Assembly (NCBI GenBank): GCA_965153455.1
Contig: OZ234502.1
Span: 9,021,495 to 9,085,494 of the forward strand
Length of the DNA: 64,000 bases
Source: Sphagnum compactum
Lineage: Eukaryota; Bryophyta; Sphagnopsida; Sphagnales
Direction of reading: 5' to 3'
Shown piece after piece: positions 43,860-57,796 of this stretch. The translations under genes and the position numbers were made by a program. Position 1 is the first letter of the stretch. Each line of letters opens with the position of its first letter. Below the pieces are notes generated by a model that saw only the letters and a list, made by a program, of their open reading frames with translations, had not been told where the DNA came from and ran no database searches.

Positions 43860-46800
43860 TCTTGAAAATATTCTAACCTTTCCGATGATGCAAAAATCAT
43901 TCAATTCAAACAAGGTTTGCTCCCTCAAACCTTACTTTGAATGTGGATTTTTCAAATAGAATTTTTTGTGTTAATGAAAAACATTTTAAAGTTTGAGGAA
44001 TATAGACTCCTTGAAAAGAGGAAATAATTTACACCTACTTAATACTTGGTGCTTCTTGTGCCTAGAAAATAGGTGTAAGTTGTTTCTTGTGCTTGCAAAG
44101 TAGGTGTAAGCTACTTGTTTCTTGTCTTGTACTTTATGCTAAGGAAGGCCTTGTTGTCAAGGCATTACTTTGAACCTTGTGCTCTACCTTTGGTTCCCAT
44201 AATGCAATGCCCTAATAGTGTTGCCTCACTTTACACATTTGGGACTCTTGAATAGTCTTGGGAATTTATGTTGGGAATCTTGAAAGTGTCTCCCCTTAAC
44301 TTTTAAACACTTCCACTTTGTATGAGTGAATGTTTCACTTATCTTGGCATGTGTTATGTCTTTGACTTGCACTAGACCCAATCTTTTTATCAAACCTTGG
44401 GTTCAACTTCATTTTAAAAATAACAATTTTGTTTGTTTGTTTTAGAACTCGATCATAAGCCCAAGCCTCAAATTAAGGTTGCAACATAACCTAACTTAGT
44501 GTAATCTACTACCAATTCAAACTTAATTGGGTAGGCCAACTAATAATCCTAACATGTCACATAATTGGGAATTATCATTAATTTGATTTGACTGACCTTA
44601 AAGTGTATCATCTTCCCTTCAATGTAGTTTTGGTAAATTTGTTTAATGATGGGATTAATGAAATATCAAATGCCAATTGTTATGCAAATAATTAACACAA
44701 ATTGTGAATGTTCAAAGAATCAAATCATTGATGTCAATGGGTAGTGATCTCTAGATATTCAATTGTTTAGATCTAAAAGTTAGGTTTGCCAACAACACAT
44801 GGGTACAACTCAATTATCATGTCACAAATGAAACCCCAATTGATAACATGTTTTGAATATTTGAATATTAAACATTTTGTGTAATTGGACATTAATAAAT
44901 ATCATGTGTATATAATAAAATTATCTTCAAAATCACACTACCATTGAGGCCTTTATTCACCCTCAAACCTGTCTTAAAGCCTCAAATGTTGTTATTCACA
45001 AAAGGAACTTTAAAAATTAAAATTAGGTGTCAATTAATTTATTACATGTCATATTTTTTCCTTAAAAGTTATAATAATAGTAATGAAATCACACAAATTT
45101 AAGGTGAAATTAGTTAAACTATTGATTCTAGTTCTTTAAGTATTCCAAAAATAAAAAACCCTTTATTTGTTTTTGGTAAAAAAATCAAAATCAAGGAATT
45201 GTTGATTCTAATTATTTCAAAAACCTTAAAAATTTGACAGTTTCCATGAAAGAACCACCAAAAAAATTGTGTTTTCTTGGCTAGTTTTTTTTACTTTTTC
45301 ATATTATTTGAAAACCACAATTATATATCGAAACTAGTTGTTTAAATATCTTGAAAACTGGCCAGTAAGTGGGTATCTATCTAGGTTGACAACCAATGCA
45401 TATTTGTCCTTCATTTTAGGAATTGCCCATCACTAGTAGTTTCACACCTTGTTCAAGGTTTAAATCAATTTTAAGGAATATTTTTTAATTTCATTTTCCA
45501 TCACATTCAAACTATTTGCATTGTTATCGTGTTTTCCCGTACGATTTTAATAACATCGACAAATATCAAATTCTTGGTGAATCTTAATACATAGAAAAGA
45601 TTTTTGTTTCACAATCTCATGATAAATTCACAAACCCCTTTCCATCACCTACTAGACTTTGGTTTCCAATTATTTTAAAGATAGTCTAACCATTTTGGTT
45701 GTCTAAGTTATCAAAGACACTATTTTCATGCATGTGCCTAGAGGTAGGTCCAAGTCGACTAGCCACTCTCTTTCCTTTTCTAATTGTATAATATTAACAT
45801 CTATCTTCAATAGATCTATTGAGATATCTATTGAATATGTAAGTTTATACATGTCAAAAAAAATTCATGATCACAACGGTGAATAATATTACAACCACTA
45901 GAACTATTGATGTGCTTTTTAGCTTATCATGCCATTTCTCAAGCAAGTTTGTGATAATGTCAAATTTGACAATTGGTAGGAACACAGAAGTTACAAGGTA
46001 TTACAATTTTGTGCCCAAATAAGTTGTCATGATGATTGTTAAAGATGGGTTGTGGATGGAAAGATTATGCATTTTAACCACTAACTTCATCTTGAACAAA
46101 CTTGCAACCAAAGATTTGAATCAATAGTTCATTTTAATTTCTTTTTGAATTTTTTAAAAAACAAATGGTTAAACATTGGCATTTAACATATTCTACTTTT
46201 GCTTTGAAACATGATTCAATGTTTAGTAACAAGGCGTTGAGAATCATTCAACCACCATTGTTGTTGGAATAGGTCGATAAATTCTTAGTGACATTACATT
46301 TCTTGAATATATTGGACTTTTTTGAAATTTAATGGACCATTTAAAGCATTCAGCTTATCCTCGAACGTGAAACATGTTATTTTGTTGTTGGTTTGAAAAT
46401 GTGCTTGCAAGAGTGGACATATTTCTTGAAGATTTATGATAAGATAAACTCTTTTTGATAGATGATGCAATAATAGTTAGTGCTTTCACTCTTGCAAGTG
46501 CTACATCCTTGGGCTCAATCGTAATAAAGTAAAAGCACTTAAAATCAAATTAATAAGCATATTTTTTTAATTTTTTAAAAAAATAATCTACATTCATTTC
46601 TCTTTAAAAAACAAGATTTCAAATTGAACCCAAGTTGAAATTCGTTTTAATTTTTAAAAATTAATTATGAAGTTCATAAATAATTGTGATAAACTTTCCT
46701 TATCACGTCAATAGGCTCCCTTGTGTGTGGTGAGTGTAACATCCCAAATCCAAGACTTGAATATGGTCAAAGAGAGGATTCTAAAACGAAGGTCACATGT

Positions 46801-47880
46801 GCTCAAAATAGGCCACGGAATGGGTTGGATTTGAAAACTTTGACATTAACTTTGAGAGACTGCACCCTAAATCAAAGTAGTCTCTCAAACTAGTCAGTGC
46901 ATGTTCTTGCAATGCATTGCACACTTCAGTGATAGGGAACCAGCATGAATCCCCATCACTCAATACCCAAATGGAAACCACAGACAATCAACTTGAGATG
47001 GCAAAATAAAAGAAAGTAGAGATGGGAAACTAAAAACTACTACCCAATCTGTCACATCTTGATTATTGGGGAAACCTGCATTACATTATATTCTTACCAG
47101 AGACAGTGATGTGGGTGGTGCTCGGTTTGGTGGCTAGAGAAAGCTAACAATATACATGAGAGCAGGATTCTCTGAATGCTCAAGTTTTGTTAGAAAACAA
47201 AACAAGCTATGAATGCAACTTGGAACTGTGATTGTTTGTAAGTCACTTTGGGTCATCAAACGCAGAATTTGAGTTACAGATAACTAAATAATGTGTGATG
47301 CAGTGGTACTGGCAATGATGAAAAATGGGAGTAATCTATATCATCGTGTGGCCTTTTACCACAAGTGCATATGCCAAGAAGGTTGTACAATTCAATGCTA
47401 AAAAAGTACACAAATTACGCAGCTGACTACAGCTGAAAAAAAAAATCTTTCTTAATTATAAGCGAGTAGCCTGAAGCAAGGATTGTCCAACAACAAGACA
47501 TCAAATTCTTTGATCCAACTCAAAATGTCTGTTTCCTGAATGAAAAATCTTACTAGTGCTAAACTCTACCTGTTGACCCGATGGTTTTCCACCCAGCTCC
47601 CACATGGTGTCATTGTATCCTCGCGGCACCTAACATTAGAAATTGCAGCCTGCTAACTGTTTGAAAAATTTGGAGAATTGCGAGATGTCGTCCATCTCTG
47701 CAAACGTAGTAATATCATTGGATTGCTGTTAGGGTTGACAGCATACAAATCAAATGCAACCCACTTCTGAACTTGTCTAGTATCAAAGTCTGACACAAAT
47801 GGGAACTTGCAAAATGTGTGTAGTGTGTACCTGTTGTTGGTTGCTCCTTGACATTGACTGAGCCATGCTGAATGTTCGAA
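43860..47880. other. AT-rich spacer, no gene recognised
   Basis: Four kilobases without any reading frame or repeat I recognise on either strand. The part nearest 47.9 kb is presumably the 3' flank of the TIFY8-like gene. Confidence 0.5.
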
Positions 47881-47891
47881 ATTAGGAACAG

Positions 47892-50402
47892 TCATGTGAG
47901 GCAACCAGTGCTATTTGCAGTGTTTACACATCCACGCAGCAAGGCTTGCACGTCTGTTGACAATGGCAAGCCTCTTCCACCACTCCCTGATCCTCCTCGA
48001 AGACTTTGTACAGTCTTCTCCTTCTCTAAGGCTGACAGTGATCCTTCCTGAGCTGAATCAGGTACACTGGCTGCAGGTCGAGGTGAGTAAGATGAGGACC
48101 ATGACTTGCCATGTGATCCAGCCATTGCCAGGATAGCCTCTGCCTGCAGAAGAGCTTCCACTTTCAGGACATTGAAAATTGCTAACTAAGCTGACATAAA
48201 ATGTAGTTGAATGAAAATACTCACCTCACCTCTCAAGCAGGATTAAAAACCTGGCAGTAGAATGAAATTCCTACAATTGTGGCCTTGTCATTGTCCACTC
48301 TTGAGACTGAGCAGCAAATCCATAACCACAACTCTATATAATCATACTATGTCTCTCTTCTCAACCTAAAACATATACACCTTTTCCTGCAATGCTGTGA
48401 CTCTCGTCATCACTACAGTAAAGTCTCATGTCCTTATGTGACTCAAGATGATGGTTGCAGGTAGCCAAGAAGCTGCAGACTGTGACAATGTTACTAGATA
48501 CACCTCTCCTTACCCCCCCAAGAAAAGGAATTTGCAGAATCCAACACAAGAACCTCACCTTGTTGGAAGGCACATCATCAAAGACATGAGCCTGGCCACC
48601 ATAGAATATAGTCAGAAGCTGTCGAGTGGCTGGTGGTGGACCTTGCCGGCTGCAGGACACCAAAAAAACAAAATGAGGTGGCCATCAGGAATTATTCCAT
48701 GCTACAAACTACTCATCAACTTGAAGGGACAATGTGCCAAGATTTGCAAGCAATGGGCACCCACAAAGCTAATGGATGCAAAACACCAAAAACACATTTG
48801 ATCCTGAAGGGATTGAAGGAACTAACTGGATCTGAAAAATCCAAAAACCCCAACACACAACTGCATGAATCATCATCGAAATTTGTCAAATTGCTCACAG
48901 ACAGAAGCAGAAGCAGCTCAACCAATTGTAGACTACTACAGATTGTGGAAACTGGGTTCAACACTAACGTTGTTGAGGGTAATATTGAGTCTGCCAATCC
49001 ACCACTTGGAGCAGGTTTCACAGGCCTCCGGGGAAGAGGTGGAGGACCACTGGATCCAGCAGCCGGAACCACTGGAGTGGAGTTGTTGTTGATGAGACCT
49101 GCTAGTAGAGATGACCCTTTGAGACCAGTTTGGGATCCTTCATCTGCAGCAGGGCGAGTGATGATAGGTGGAGACATTCCAGTGTTTTTGTCCCTTGAGA
49201 CTACAACAGCAGCAGCTGCTGCTGCTCTAGACTCCTCCCTTTCTGTGCATGCACCCAGATGACTGAAGCGCAGGGATGGTGGCAGAGGTGTCAGCACCTG
49301 TAGCAGGCTCCCTGAATTATTATTATTACTACTGTGCAAAAGCCGGGGGACTTCTGACTGCTGCTGCTTCATGGCATTCCTGTTAGAAGCCTGAGCCTCA
49401 GGAACCTTGCAAGAAGAAGGTTGCTGCTGCTGCTGCTGAAGCCATGGTGGACCGACAGATGACAGTCGAGGAGGTTTTTGCATTGAAGGTTGCATAGATA
49501 AGCGCAGATCATCAATGGATGGCAATACCTCCGGGGTGTATCTTTTCTGGGCTGCTACAGTAATATTCTCCTGATTGAGGCGAGGCATCTGCAAGAATGG
49601 AGGCAAAGGATTTGCACAATGGGTAGGTAGCAGCAGTCAAGCACCCAACTGCAACAATTCCATGTATCTATGCAAAACAAATTGTAAAGAAACTTCACAT
49701 CCTGCAATGCCCATTTGATTCCAGAACCAAACCCATTGATGAACAACAGGACTGTTTGTCACACACATTTGGGTTGAGTTCCATTGGGTTCCATCCAGAA
49801 TCCACACCTTTGGAGTAGGATGAGGAGGACGACAGTTCTCGATCGCTTCTACGCTGGTTTGCAGCCGCTCCTGCAAAGACGAAGACTCCCTACTGCCGTT
49901 ACCGGATCCATACTCCCTCTTCTTCTTGTTGGAGACTGCTTTACTGCTGTTGCTGTTGTCAAAATCTGGCTTGCAGAAGAAAGCACTCCTCATCATGCCA
50001 GGTTGCTGCTGCTGGAGGGAGCTTGTGCTGTTACACCTCTGCCAACCAACTGCAGAAGAAGAGAGAAAGATGGTCAGATGGGTGTTGGGTATTGTCACAA
50101 ACCTATCAAAATTGACCTACACACACACAGGCACAGAGCGAGAGAGAGCATGAGGCAAGGGAGCAGCAGCAGAAGGGGTCATCACCAGAGCCGGGATCGG
50201 AGGAGCTGGGAAGAGCGAGACCAAATGGGGGAGTGACGTATCCTGGAGCAGATGCGGTTTCAAAGCGACCGCCTGTTTCTGACGAGCCTCTGGTGGTCCC
50301 AACATCGCCTTCGGAATCAAAACCAACGCTACTCCTTGAGGTGGCTCGAAGAACAACGTCTGAGGTGGTAGTGGTGGTGGCACTGGTATAGCACTCTTCT
50401 GC

Positions 50403-50434
<32 letters not shown>

Positions 50435-50510
50435 TAGACGTCACGCCACGGTCAAGTCCTAGAAAATCCCGGAACACTGGTTGCTCGTTCTCCGCCATCA
50501 CAAGCGCCAT
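47892..50510 (-). CDS. TIFY-domain protein, TIFY8-like, five exons
   Basis: Exons on the minus strand are 50510-50186, 50049-49808, 49588-48969, 48649-48559 and 48143-47892. All introns are GT-AG and the joined frame is 1,530 nt (509 aa). Residues 12-19 read VFRDFLGL, the N-terminal box of the family, followed by ten Gln (27-36). Residues 407-426 hold LLTIFYGGQAHVFDDVPSNK, the TIFY core, completed across the exon 4/5 junction by AEAILAMAG and SWSSSYSPRP. The HVFDDV...MAGS...SWS pattern is diagnostic of TIFY8 rather than JAZ or ZML. There is no CCT or GATA domain and no clear Jas degron. TIFY8 in Arabidopsis is a nuclear regulator found with PPD, JAZ, NINJA and TOPLESS co-repressor proteins. 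The second Met (codon 5) is an alternative start. The C-terminal end is less certain than the rest. Confidence 0.88.
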
Positions 50511-50609
50511 CGCTAATGCTGCGGAAAGCAGGTGTCTCTGTCTCTATCTCTCTCAAATCCGGCAAACTATCTCGCAACAGAAAAGCACCATCTTAGCGAC
50601 TCGTCGCAG

Positions 50610-50611
<2 letters not shown>

Positions 50612-50673
<62 letters not shown>
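50612..50673. repeat. (CT)n microsatellite, 62 bp, in the TIFY8-like 5' leader
   Basis: An uninterrupted CT run of about 31 units starts 102 bp upstream of the TIFY8-like ATG; on the coding strand it is GA. GA/CT-rich leaders are common in plant regulatory genes and may bind GAGA-binding (BPC) proteins. Confidence 0.9.
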
Positions 50674-50675
<2 letters not shown>

Positions 50676-51340
50676 ACAGCCCACGTCCTGCTTCGAGTCC
50701 CTGGCGCGGTCGTCGTCCTCCTCCTTGTGCGTGCTTTCTGCGGACCATCAAGCGATCAAGGAAGCACCAAAACGAGCGCCGAAGACATCGTTAGAAGGCG
50801 CCGCAAAAAGACGTTAGCATCAGGCGTTGGATTTCAAGGCCACACAAGGAGGCGCGAAAGAAGAGAACGAGAAAAACACAGACCCAAGCAAGTGGAGAAC
50901 GCCATCGCCGTCGTCTTCTTCGCAACGCTGCAGCTCCTCTTCGTCTTCGTCTTAGGGTCCTCTCTCCCTCAGGTCACCCGGCTCATCCACCCCTCGTAAA
51001 CCCGGGTCAGCCCTCCTCGGGAGGAAACCTGAACCCCAGTTTAGTCCTTAACTTAACCCCAGTTTACTGACAATTTTCTGACTCTCGGTTAAATTACCGC
51101 AACAGTAATTAGCTTTCAAACTTATGGTGATTTTTTTTGTTTTACTGTATTTTACAACGCAAAAAAATTTACTCCCCCAGATTTTACCTATTTCCTTTCT
51201 TTAAAAAAAATAAATTGAGAAATTAATTATGGTCAGTTTTTTAATAAAGATGATTTTAACCTTGGGTTTGAAACTTTGGTTAGTGCTAATTAAGTATGCT
51301 AATTTGTTTAAATATTAATTAACAAATTTAAAACAAGGAT
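50674..51340 (-). other. Promoter region of the TIFY8-like gene
   Basis: A GC-richer stretch to about 51,060, then AT-rich. The plus-strand open frame at 50532-50999 is mainly the translated CT run (SLSLSL) and is not a gene. Confidence 0.4.
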
Positions 51341-51690
51341 TAGGAGATCCGGTGACCCGGGGAAGTGATGGGTCATCATAAAGGCAGTGCGTTGACGAGG
51401 ACCACGGGTTGTACGGTGACCTCAGTCAACGAACTCCCAACGGGGGGGTCTGATTGACTAAACCCGGCGGCGGTAACGCCCTTTTGTTCGCTGGGTCACC
51501 CGCTGTTTTAGTCGCTTTTGTTTTTCTGCTTTTACAGTAGGGCGCGGGGCCCATGGCTTGTCCACCGAATTTGTTCACGGGCGACCCAACGAAGAGATGG
51601 GCCCACGAGCGCCCGGCCCCTCCGGGGGCGGCTAGCTTACGCCGCGGGCGCGTGGTGGGTGAAATCCAGCTGGGGGTGGTATTTACTATT
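51340..51690. other. Isolated GC-rich island
   Basis: GC-rich sequence with several CG dinucleotides, including a ggggcggctagcttacgccg segment, flanked on both sides by AT-rich DNA. I find no tRNA, rRNA or protein. It may be an upstream promoter element or an unannotated transcript start. Confidence 0.4.
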
Positions 51691-51699
51691 TACTATTGT

Positions 51700-54600
51700 A
51701 CCAAGTAGTAAAAAGTGATATAGTAAAACATTGTGGGTTTATTTAGCCAGGGGACTCAAAGTTACCAAATAAAATTTACCATACCCTAACCTTGAACTTA
51801 AACCTTCTTTTTTTTATTAAAACAATTAATTTTCCTGGAAATAGAATTAGGAAATTTTTATTTTTTCAATTGTTATTTATTTGATTTGAACTTTGAAGTT
51901 GGATTTATTTTTTACTGGAATTTACTAATGAAATTTTTTTTTAAAAAATTAAAAATTGGCACAAATTAAGTGGAAGAAGGTAGGTACATGGGTTTTGTAA
52001 TCGAGGTTGATTAATATTAAATTGAGTATTAATCATAAATTTGTTCATAATTTGCTAATTTTACATTTGTGCTTCCATAACTAATCCTTAATATTTTACC
52101 AATCCTAAAATGAAGTTAATTAAAATAATTCTATGATCAAAACAACAATACAACTATTTAAATTGCTTCAATTTTGAATTATTTAAAAAAAATTCATGAT
52201 GGCTCATGAATATTTGTAATTTTTCATTTTTCTTAACTAACAAAAAAACCTTGTTTTGTTTGGTAAGAAACAATGCAAGGTTTTTTTTTTTGGTCCAATT
52301 TTGTGAGGTAGGTAGTGGGTTGGCGATCATCCACAAGAGGACTTAGCCAGATTTTGCTATGGGTCATAGAGGACTTTAGAAATAAATAAATAAATAAAGA
52401 TTCGTATTACGTTTTGCCAATGTGCTGGAACTTTATTGTCTAAATATGGCAAATTCAGTTTTCTTTTCCTGGAAATATGGCAATTTTGCCCCATTTTTTC
52501 CAAAAAGGTCCTTTGTAGAATTCACAAAGCCCACCCCCCCCCCCCCCCCCCCCCCCTTGTTTTGGTCACCAATTAGCAAAACAATCGCCAAAAAAAAAGA
52601 GCTGATTCACCTGTGTAAATTAAAATGAAGGCCAATTTGTCCAAACACCATTAACCAAATAAATGATTACAAATAACACACCAAGGCTTATACCCAAACC
52701 ACTTGTAATGTTTAACTTCTATCACCAAATGAATAATTTTTTCATTTATTTTTATTGTGACAATTTTTTTCCTTTTGTAAAGAAAAAAGTGAAATTTTAG
52801 CCTAATGAAATCCACTTGTAAATTCAAGTTTTTTTGGGGAATTTTTTGCAAATTTTCATATCACAAAATTGGGAGGCAAAAAAAAACCCCCCATGAAACA
52901 TCATTCAGAAATGTATATGGATGAATACATGTATTTTAATAGCTATTAAAACCATCTAGATTTCAACTTAGAAGTTGGATCCATAAGCCCCAACTCAAAA
53001 AATCAATAAATACCCTAGCTTAAAAATAATGTTCTTTACAACAACAGAAAAATGAAGAAAAGTAAATAATAGGAAAGAAAGTCGTAAACTTTATTTGTAA
53101 AGAAGTGTATTCATTTGCGCATAACAAAAAATTTAAAATATTCACACTTAACATACAATTCATTGGGTACCAAGTGAACACACCATGAAACTCAAATGTA
53201 TAAATTGTTAAATGTTTCTACCTAGTTATAGGATAGGCTTATTGGAAATTTTCCATGTACATTACTCCCTTAACATGCAAAAATGCACCCCCAAAAAATT
53301 AAAAAAACCATGGTTTACTACACTTGTTGAAAGAAATTTTTAAAAAACAAATTGAAAGCTACCAAATAATAAAGGGAAAAATATATGTTTGGATGAGGTG
53401 GATTTAGGGTTTAGGGGGATGAAGTGGGGGGTGGTAGGCCTATGGGGGAGGGACATATATGGTGAGTGGGGCCAACTAAATTGACTTAGAGAGTGTGATG
53501 AAAGCCACCTACATTCCATATTTGCCAAAAAGTCATAGTAATAGTCAATGCATGATGCATTGCACATCATGCAAATGTTGACAAGAAGAGCCCTTTGATC
53601 ATGTAGGGTTTACTTACCCTAGTCCTTTACTTACTCAAGCAACAAACAAGTCATTCAACTCATGAACCTTGATGTGAGCTCTTCTTCCCCTCCCCCACCA
53701 CCACCACCACACTCAATCTTGTGTGTTGGCATGATGTGCAAGTTCTACACATAGTACTCTTATTATGTGCCCAATGTAAGGTTATTTGTGGGAGCTCCTA
53801 GGGTTTTCTCAGGTTTTTGCTTCTCCTCCTTCCTTCATAAGCCCACAAGGGAAATGGGTCCCCTCCCCCCACCCACCCCGCACCCACCCCCCACCCTCAA
53901 ATCTGAGTTTTAAGATCTTGTAGATGCAAACTCACTATCACATATATAAAGCCCAGCTGATGTTTTTCTAGTGTTGCGGCACGGCACGTTATAAAGTGGA
54001 ATAAGTTCTTACACAAAGCAAGGTCACTTTCCATAGTGAGAATCACTCACCTAGCACATCATTGGACCTACTCTCATCTCTTAAAAACAAAATTAGGGTT
54101 AACATGCAAAGAAAAAAAACCAATGACTAAGTCCTTTACTTAATTGTGTAACTATTTATGGACAAATTTTTTTTGATCTTGAGTAGCATGACAATGAAAA
54201 AATTTTAGCTCTATTTTCTAATTGTTCAAAGGTGCTCCAATTCTCAATTTTGTCTTCTTTCTATTCCAAAACAAAGGTCCCCCCACATTGCCCCTTGTGC
54301 ACTCACGAGATCTTCAATTTCTTCCTTTTGGATTCTTGTCATACAATGGATTGAATAATCCATGTTTCATTTTCCCTTGGTAATGCCCAGTATGGATCAT
54401 GCTTGTAGGCTTTGAACTTGGAAATTTTTTAACCAGGATTATTCAAGTGTCTATCTATTTGTTCAATTTACTTCAATAGTTATGTCCTCTTTGGAAAGTC
54501 ATCACAACTAGTTATGAATTCCTTGTAGTTGTATGAAATTCAAGTATTTTTCAAAATTGATAAATCTTTACCAATTGCAATTTCTTTTCCACACCAATGT

Positions 54601-56430
54601 TTAAACTTCCATTTGTATTTCCTTCTTCATATGGTTAGTTTAGATAGCCTACCACAAAAATTTAAAACATTCCATGTCTACTTGTTTCAATTTTTTAAAT
54701 GTCAAAATTAATGTTACCACACTTGAAAATTGTTGATCCTAGAAACTTGAGTTCCTCAAACTCAAATGAGGTCAAACTTGGTTGCTAAACAACCGTGACT
54801 AAATCAAGACCTAGTGTTATATTGGGCCCACAACTTATTGTAAAAAGTTTAAATCATTTCAAACCATCAAATGTTTATCTATCGTTGTGTTGACATGTTG
54901 TAGTGGTGTCATTTTGTCATTTGGTTTTAAATTTTAGTTTTGAAGATGAGAGAAGGAGTTGCCAATGCTAAGATATGTAAATGGAAGTGTATGAATTTCT
55001 TTTGACTTTGCTAGAATAGTATGTAGAAGATGGTTAAAAGGATGACATCTTTTCACTTCTTCCTTTTACAAAAACACTTTTTGTTAAAATCACATTCAAT
55101 TTATTTCAATTGAAACTTGGGAAGTGACTCTAAACCCCCAATTTACCAATTTTTAACCATATTTATCTCAAAGGAAATAGGGGATTGGGGAAGGATGAAG
55201 ACTAAAAAAAGGATAGAGAATTGAAGTTGTGATTGTACAAACTAAACATTTCATGATAGTCATACACTCCACACATGTGGTCATAGGGAAAGTTGTAGAG
55301 CTTGTTTACACAAAAGTATTTGATTGTAGGGGAAGTTATTTTACAATTGAGAATCATTTTCCCCATCATTCACCACTATCCATTCTTTTGGATATTCAAT
55401 GCTTTTCATGTGCTCATTCCATTCATACGAAGGGCCACCAAATGCGACTTTGGCATTTGGGGGAAAAAAATTCTTTGTTCAATGAATTTGTAATCAAGTG
55501 TATTTCCTTTGGGTATGGCTTCATAAAAAGACATTTTTCCTAAAGATGCAAAGGACAACAAAGGTTTTAAAAGTTCAAAAGTTTAAAAAGTTGCAACATT
55601 TCACGAATTGGTGGTAGTTGTGTGTTTGAGGAATTGTTTTCCAACACATCTCCTTTTTCTCAACAAAACAATTATCACAAACATTTGGTGAACAATTTGT
55701 AATGTCATCATGCCTCATTTCATACCTAGGTCATAGGATTGACCCCTTAAGAGAGTAGAGTCAACATGGCAACAAAAGGGAAAAGTATCAACTACTCAAG
55801 CTATCAACTTGAGGCTTGGGGGTTTTAATTGTTTAATAGAGTTATTTGTAAATTCACCTTGTCTTTGGGCCCTAATTTGAGGCTCTAGATCATGTTTCAT
55901 CCCCAAGCATCACTAAAGTTAGTGAAATTAAGTAAACTGGGTATCACTTTAGAAGTTTTGAAGGATCTTATTTTGAACGCGGCTTGATTTAATGAAGAAT
56001 ATGAGCAAGAGTGAAATGGCAGGTGAAGGCAAATACAAAATGGGGGGGGGGGGGGGGGGGGAGAAATTGGGGATCAAACTCCCCTGAAGATAAAAAATTA
56101 CATGAGAAAACTAGTTTGATCCCCTGTTTTTTTCCCTGTGTACTATTTTCACCCTGACTTCTCATTTCATCCCCATTTTTGACAAAACTGGGACCCAGTA
56201 CCCCGGGTTTCAGTTAACTCTAATATTATAATAATACTCAACAATTAGGAAAGGCATTTTGGTTGTTGGACATCCAAAGCTGCAGAGAGAGAGAGAGAGA
56301 GAAAGAAAGAGAAAGAAAGCTGCACTTGGACAACCCATTCATTGGAGTCCGAGTCTCTTCAGGCTCCTCCTCCTGCAAATTGCCTTCTCTTTTTGCCAGT
56401 CTTTCAACTGCCTTGCAGAGACAAAAAAAA
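51700..56430. other. AT-rich spacer with homopolymers, no gene recognised
   Basis: It contains a poly-C run of 23 (52534-52556) and a poly-G run of 20 (56042-56061). A segment at 52410-52530 weakly resembles 20040-20165 (shared attgtctaaatatggc and a tttttccaaaaa-gtcctttg end). A GA-rich run lies at 56284-56318. No coding motif is seen. Confidence 0.45.
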
Positions 56431-56536
56431 ATCCTCATATAAAAATAGACCATTATTACTTAGGAACCAAAATCCCGTAAGCTACTATACTCTATAATGA
56501 ATCCAAACACAATGGCCTTGCCTAACAAGGCAAAGC
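56431..56536 (-). mobile_element. MITE-like family M, copy B (truncated)
   Basis: An inverted copy of the first 105 bp of the family, from tcctcatataaaaatagacc to ggccttgcctaacaaggcaaagcc. The end forms a small hairpin (ggccttgcc-taac-aaggc). Confidence 0.65.
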
Positions 56537-56588
56537 CAACAAAATACCATAGTACCTTGGCCATTTCAACATATGTCCGTGAAATAAT

Positions 56589-56735
56589 TAACTAATTTTG
56601 AAATTTTACATTTCGACAAATGAAATATTCTTAAATATTCATTTTATTATTTTTTTCACAATACTTTTTTGATTTGAAAAAAATAATTTTTGAAATTTTT
56701 TAACATTTCTGAAAATAATATAATTAGTGTCGAAT
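56589..56735 (+). repeat. Dispersed repeat F, copy 2
   Basis: Matches 6725-6869: gaaatttt-catttcgacaaat, aaatattctt, and acatttctgaaaataat at the end followed by tgtcga. Confidence 0.6.
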
Positions 56736-57796
56736 TGGCCAAAGTACTAACTACGGGGCATAAGGTTAGGTGGTGATGAACACAGAGGATGAGAGAAAGT
56801 TGAAAAGACCTAAAGTTTGACCCCCAAATATGCCAAAGTTTGTATATAGTAGTCAGACAGAGGATGATGCATGTTTGCCCTAACTGATCCCCTGTTTTTG
56901 TCTGGTGTTATGGAGGTTGTTGCCTGACAAGAGAGAGAGTTGTTGAGTGTCCATGTATCTAGTAACTTAATACATGACAAGTTGGGTTTTCTTGCAATTG
57001 TGTCATGTGTTAAGGGATCTTCAATTAGGGATGAGTTAGTTTATAACACAACTTTTTTTTCCCTTATGACGACAACGAAGGGAAATTTGTGACCATAAAC
57101 AAATTGAAACAAATGTCAATTTTGTCATGTATTTATTGTCCAATATTTGTGTGTATGTTTGGATGTGTGTGTGACTTTGTTAATATTAAATTAATCACAA
57201 TGGCATTATTGATCTTAGAAATGCATTAGCAAATTGTTGAGTTTCATCATAAGTGCAACATGTATTGTATTCATTTATCCTAGACTTAATCCTCAACTTA
57301 GTCATATTTTGTTGCGTAAGGTCATCCTTTGAGTCTAAGGTAAAGTTGCACAATGGGTGCATTCCCAAAATATGGGGCCTAGTATGAAATGAATGTCTCA
57401 CTGCTATGGGGCTTTTACCCATCGTAACGGACATGGAAAACATTATTAAAAACCTAAACATACAAAGATCACAAGGCATAGGAAGGGGAGGGTTCTCATC
57501 CCTACTCCTCTCTTTGAGAGCTCTTTGAGAGAGATTTTATGCATATAAGTAGATGTAAGATCACTCCCATTTTGAATGATCTCATTTTGAACGAGTGGGT
57601 GTAAGACCAAAGAACACTCCATAATACAAATTGGGTTTACAATTGAATGGATAAATGGTGACGTAGTTGGCACAAGTGGGTACAGTAGGTGGGATCTCCA
57701 ACCTCCCAAGCTGTCACCCATAAACCTTCCCCCAATTAAGTAGTAGAGCATTGTAGGCAAATAGGTAGATAGATCTTCATGAGTTTTTTATTCATT

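Noticed and set aside
48716-49606. The whole 296-codon minus-strand frame as one exon
   Set aside because: Only 48969-49588 fits: the upstream codons precede a TTGCAG acceptor, and the donor at GTTAGT joins in frame to the TIFY-core exon.
50532-50999. Plus-strand frame with a Ser-Leu repeat
   Set aside because: It is mostly the translated CT microsatellite in the TIFY8-like leader.
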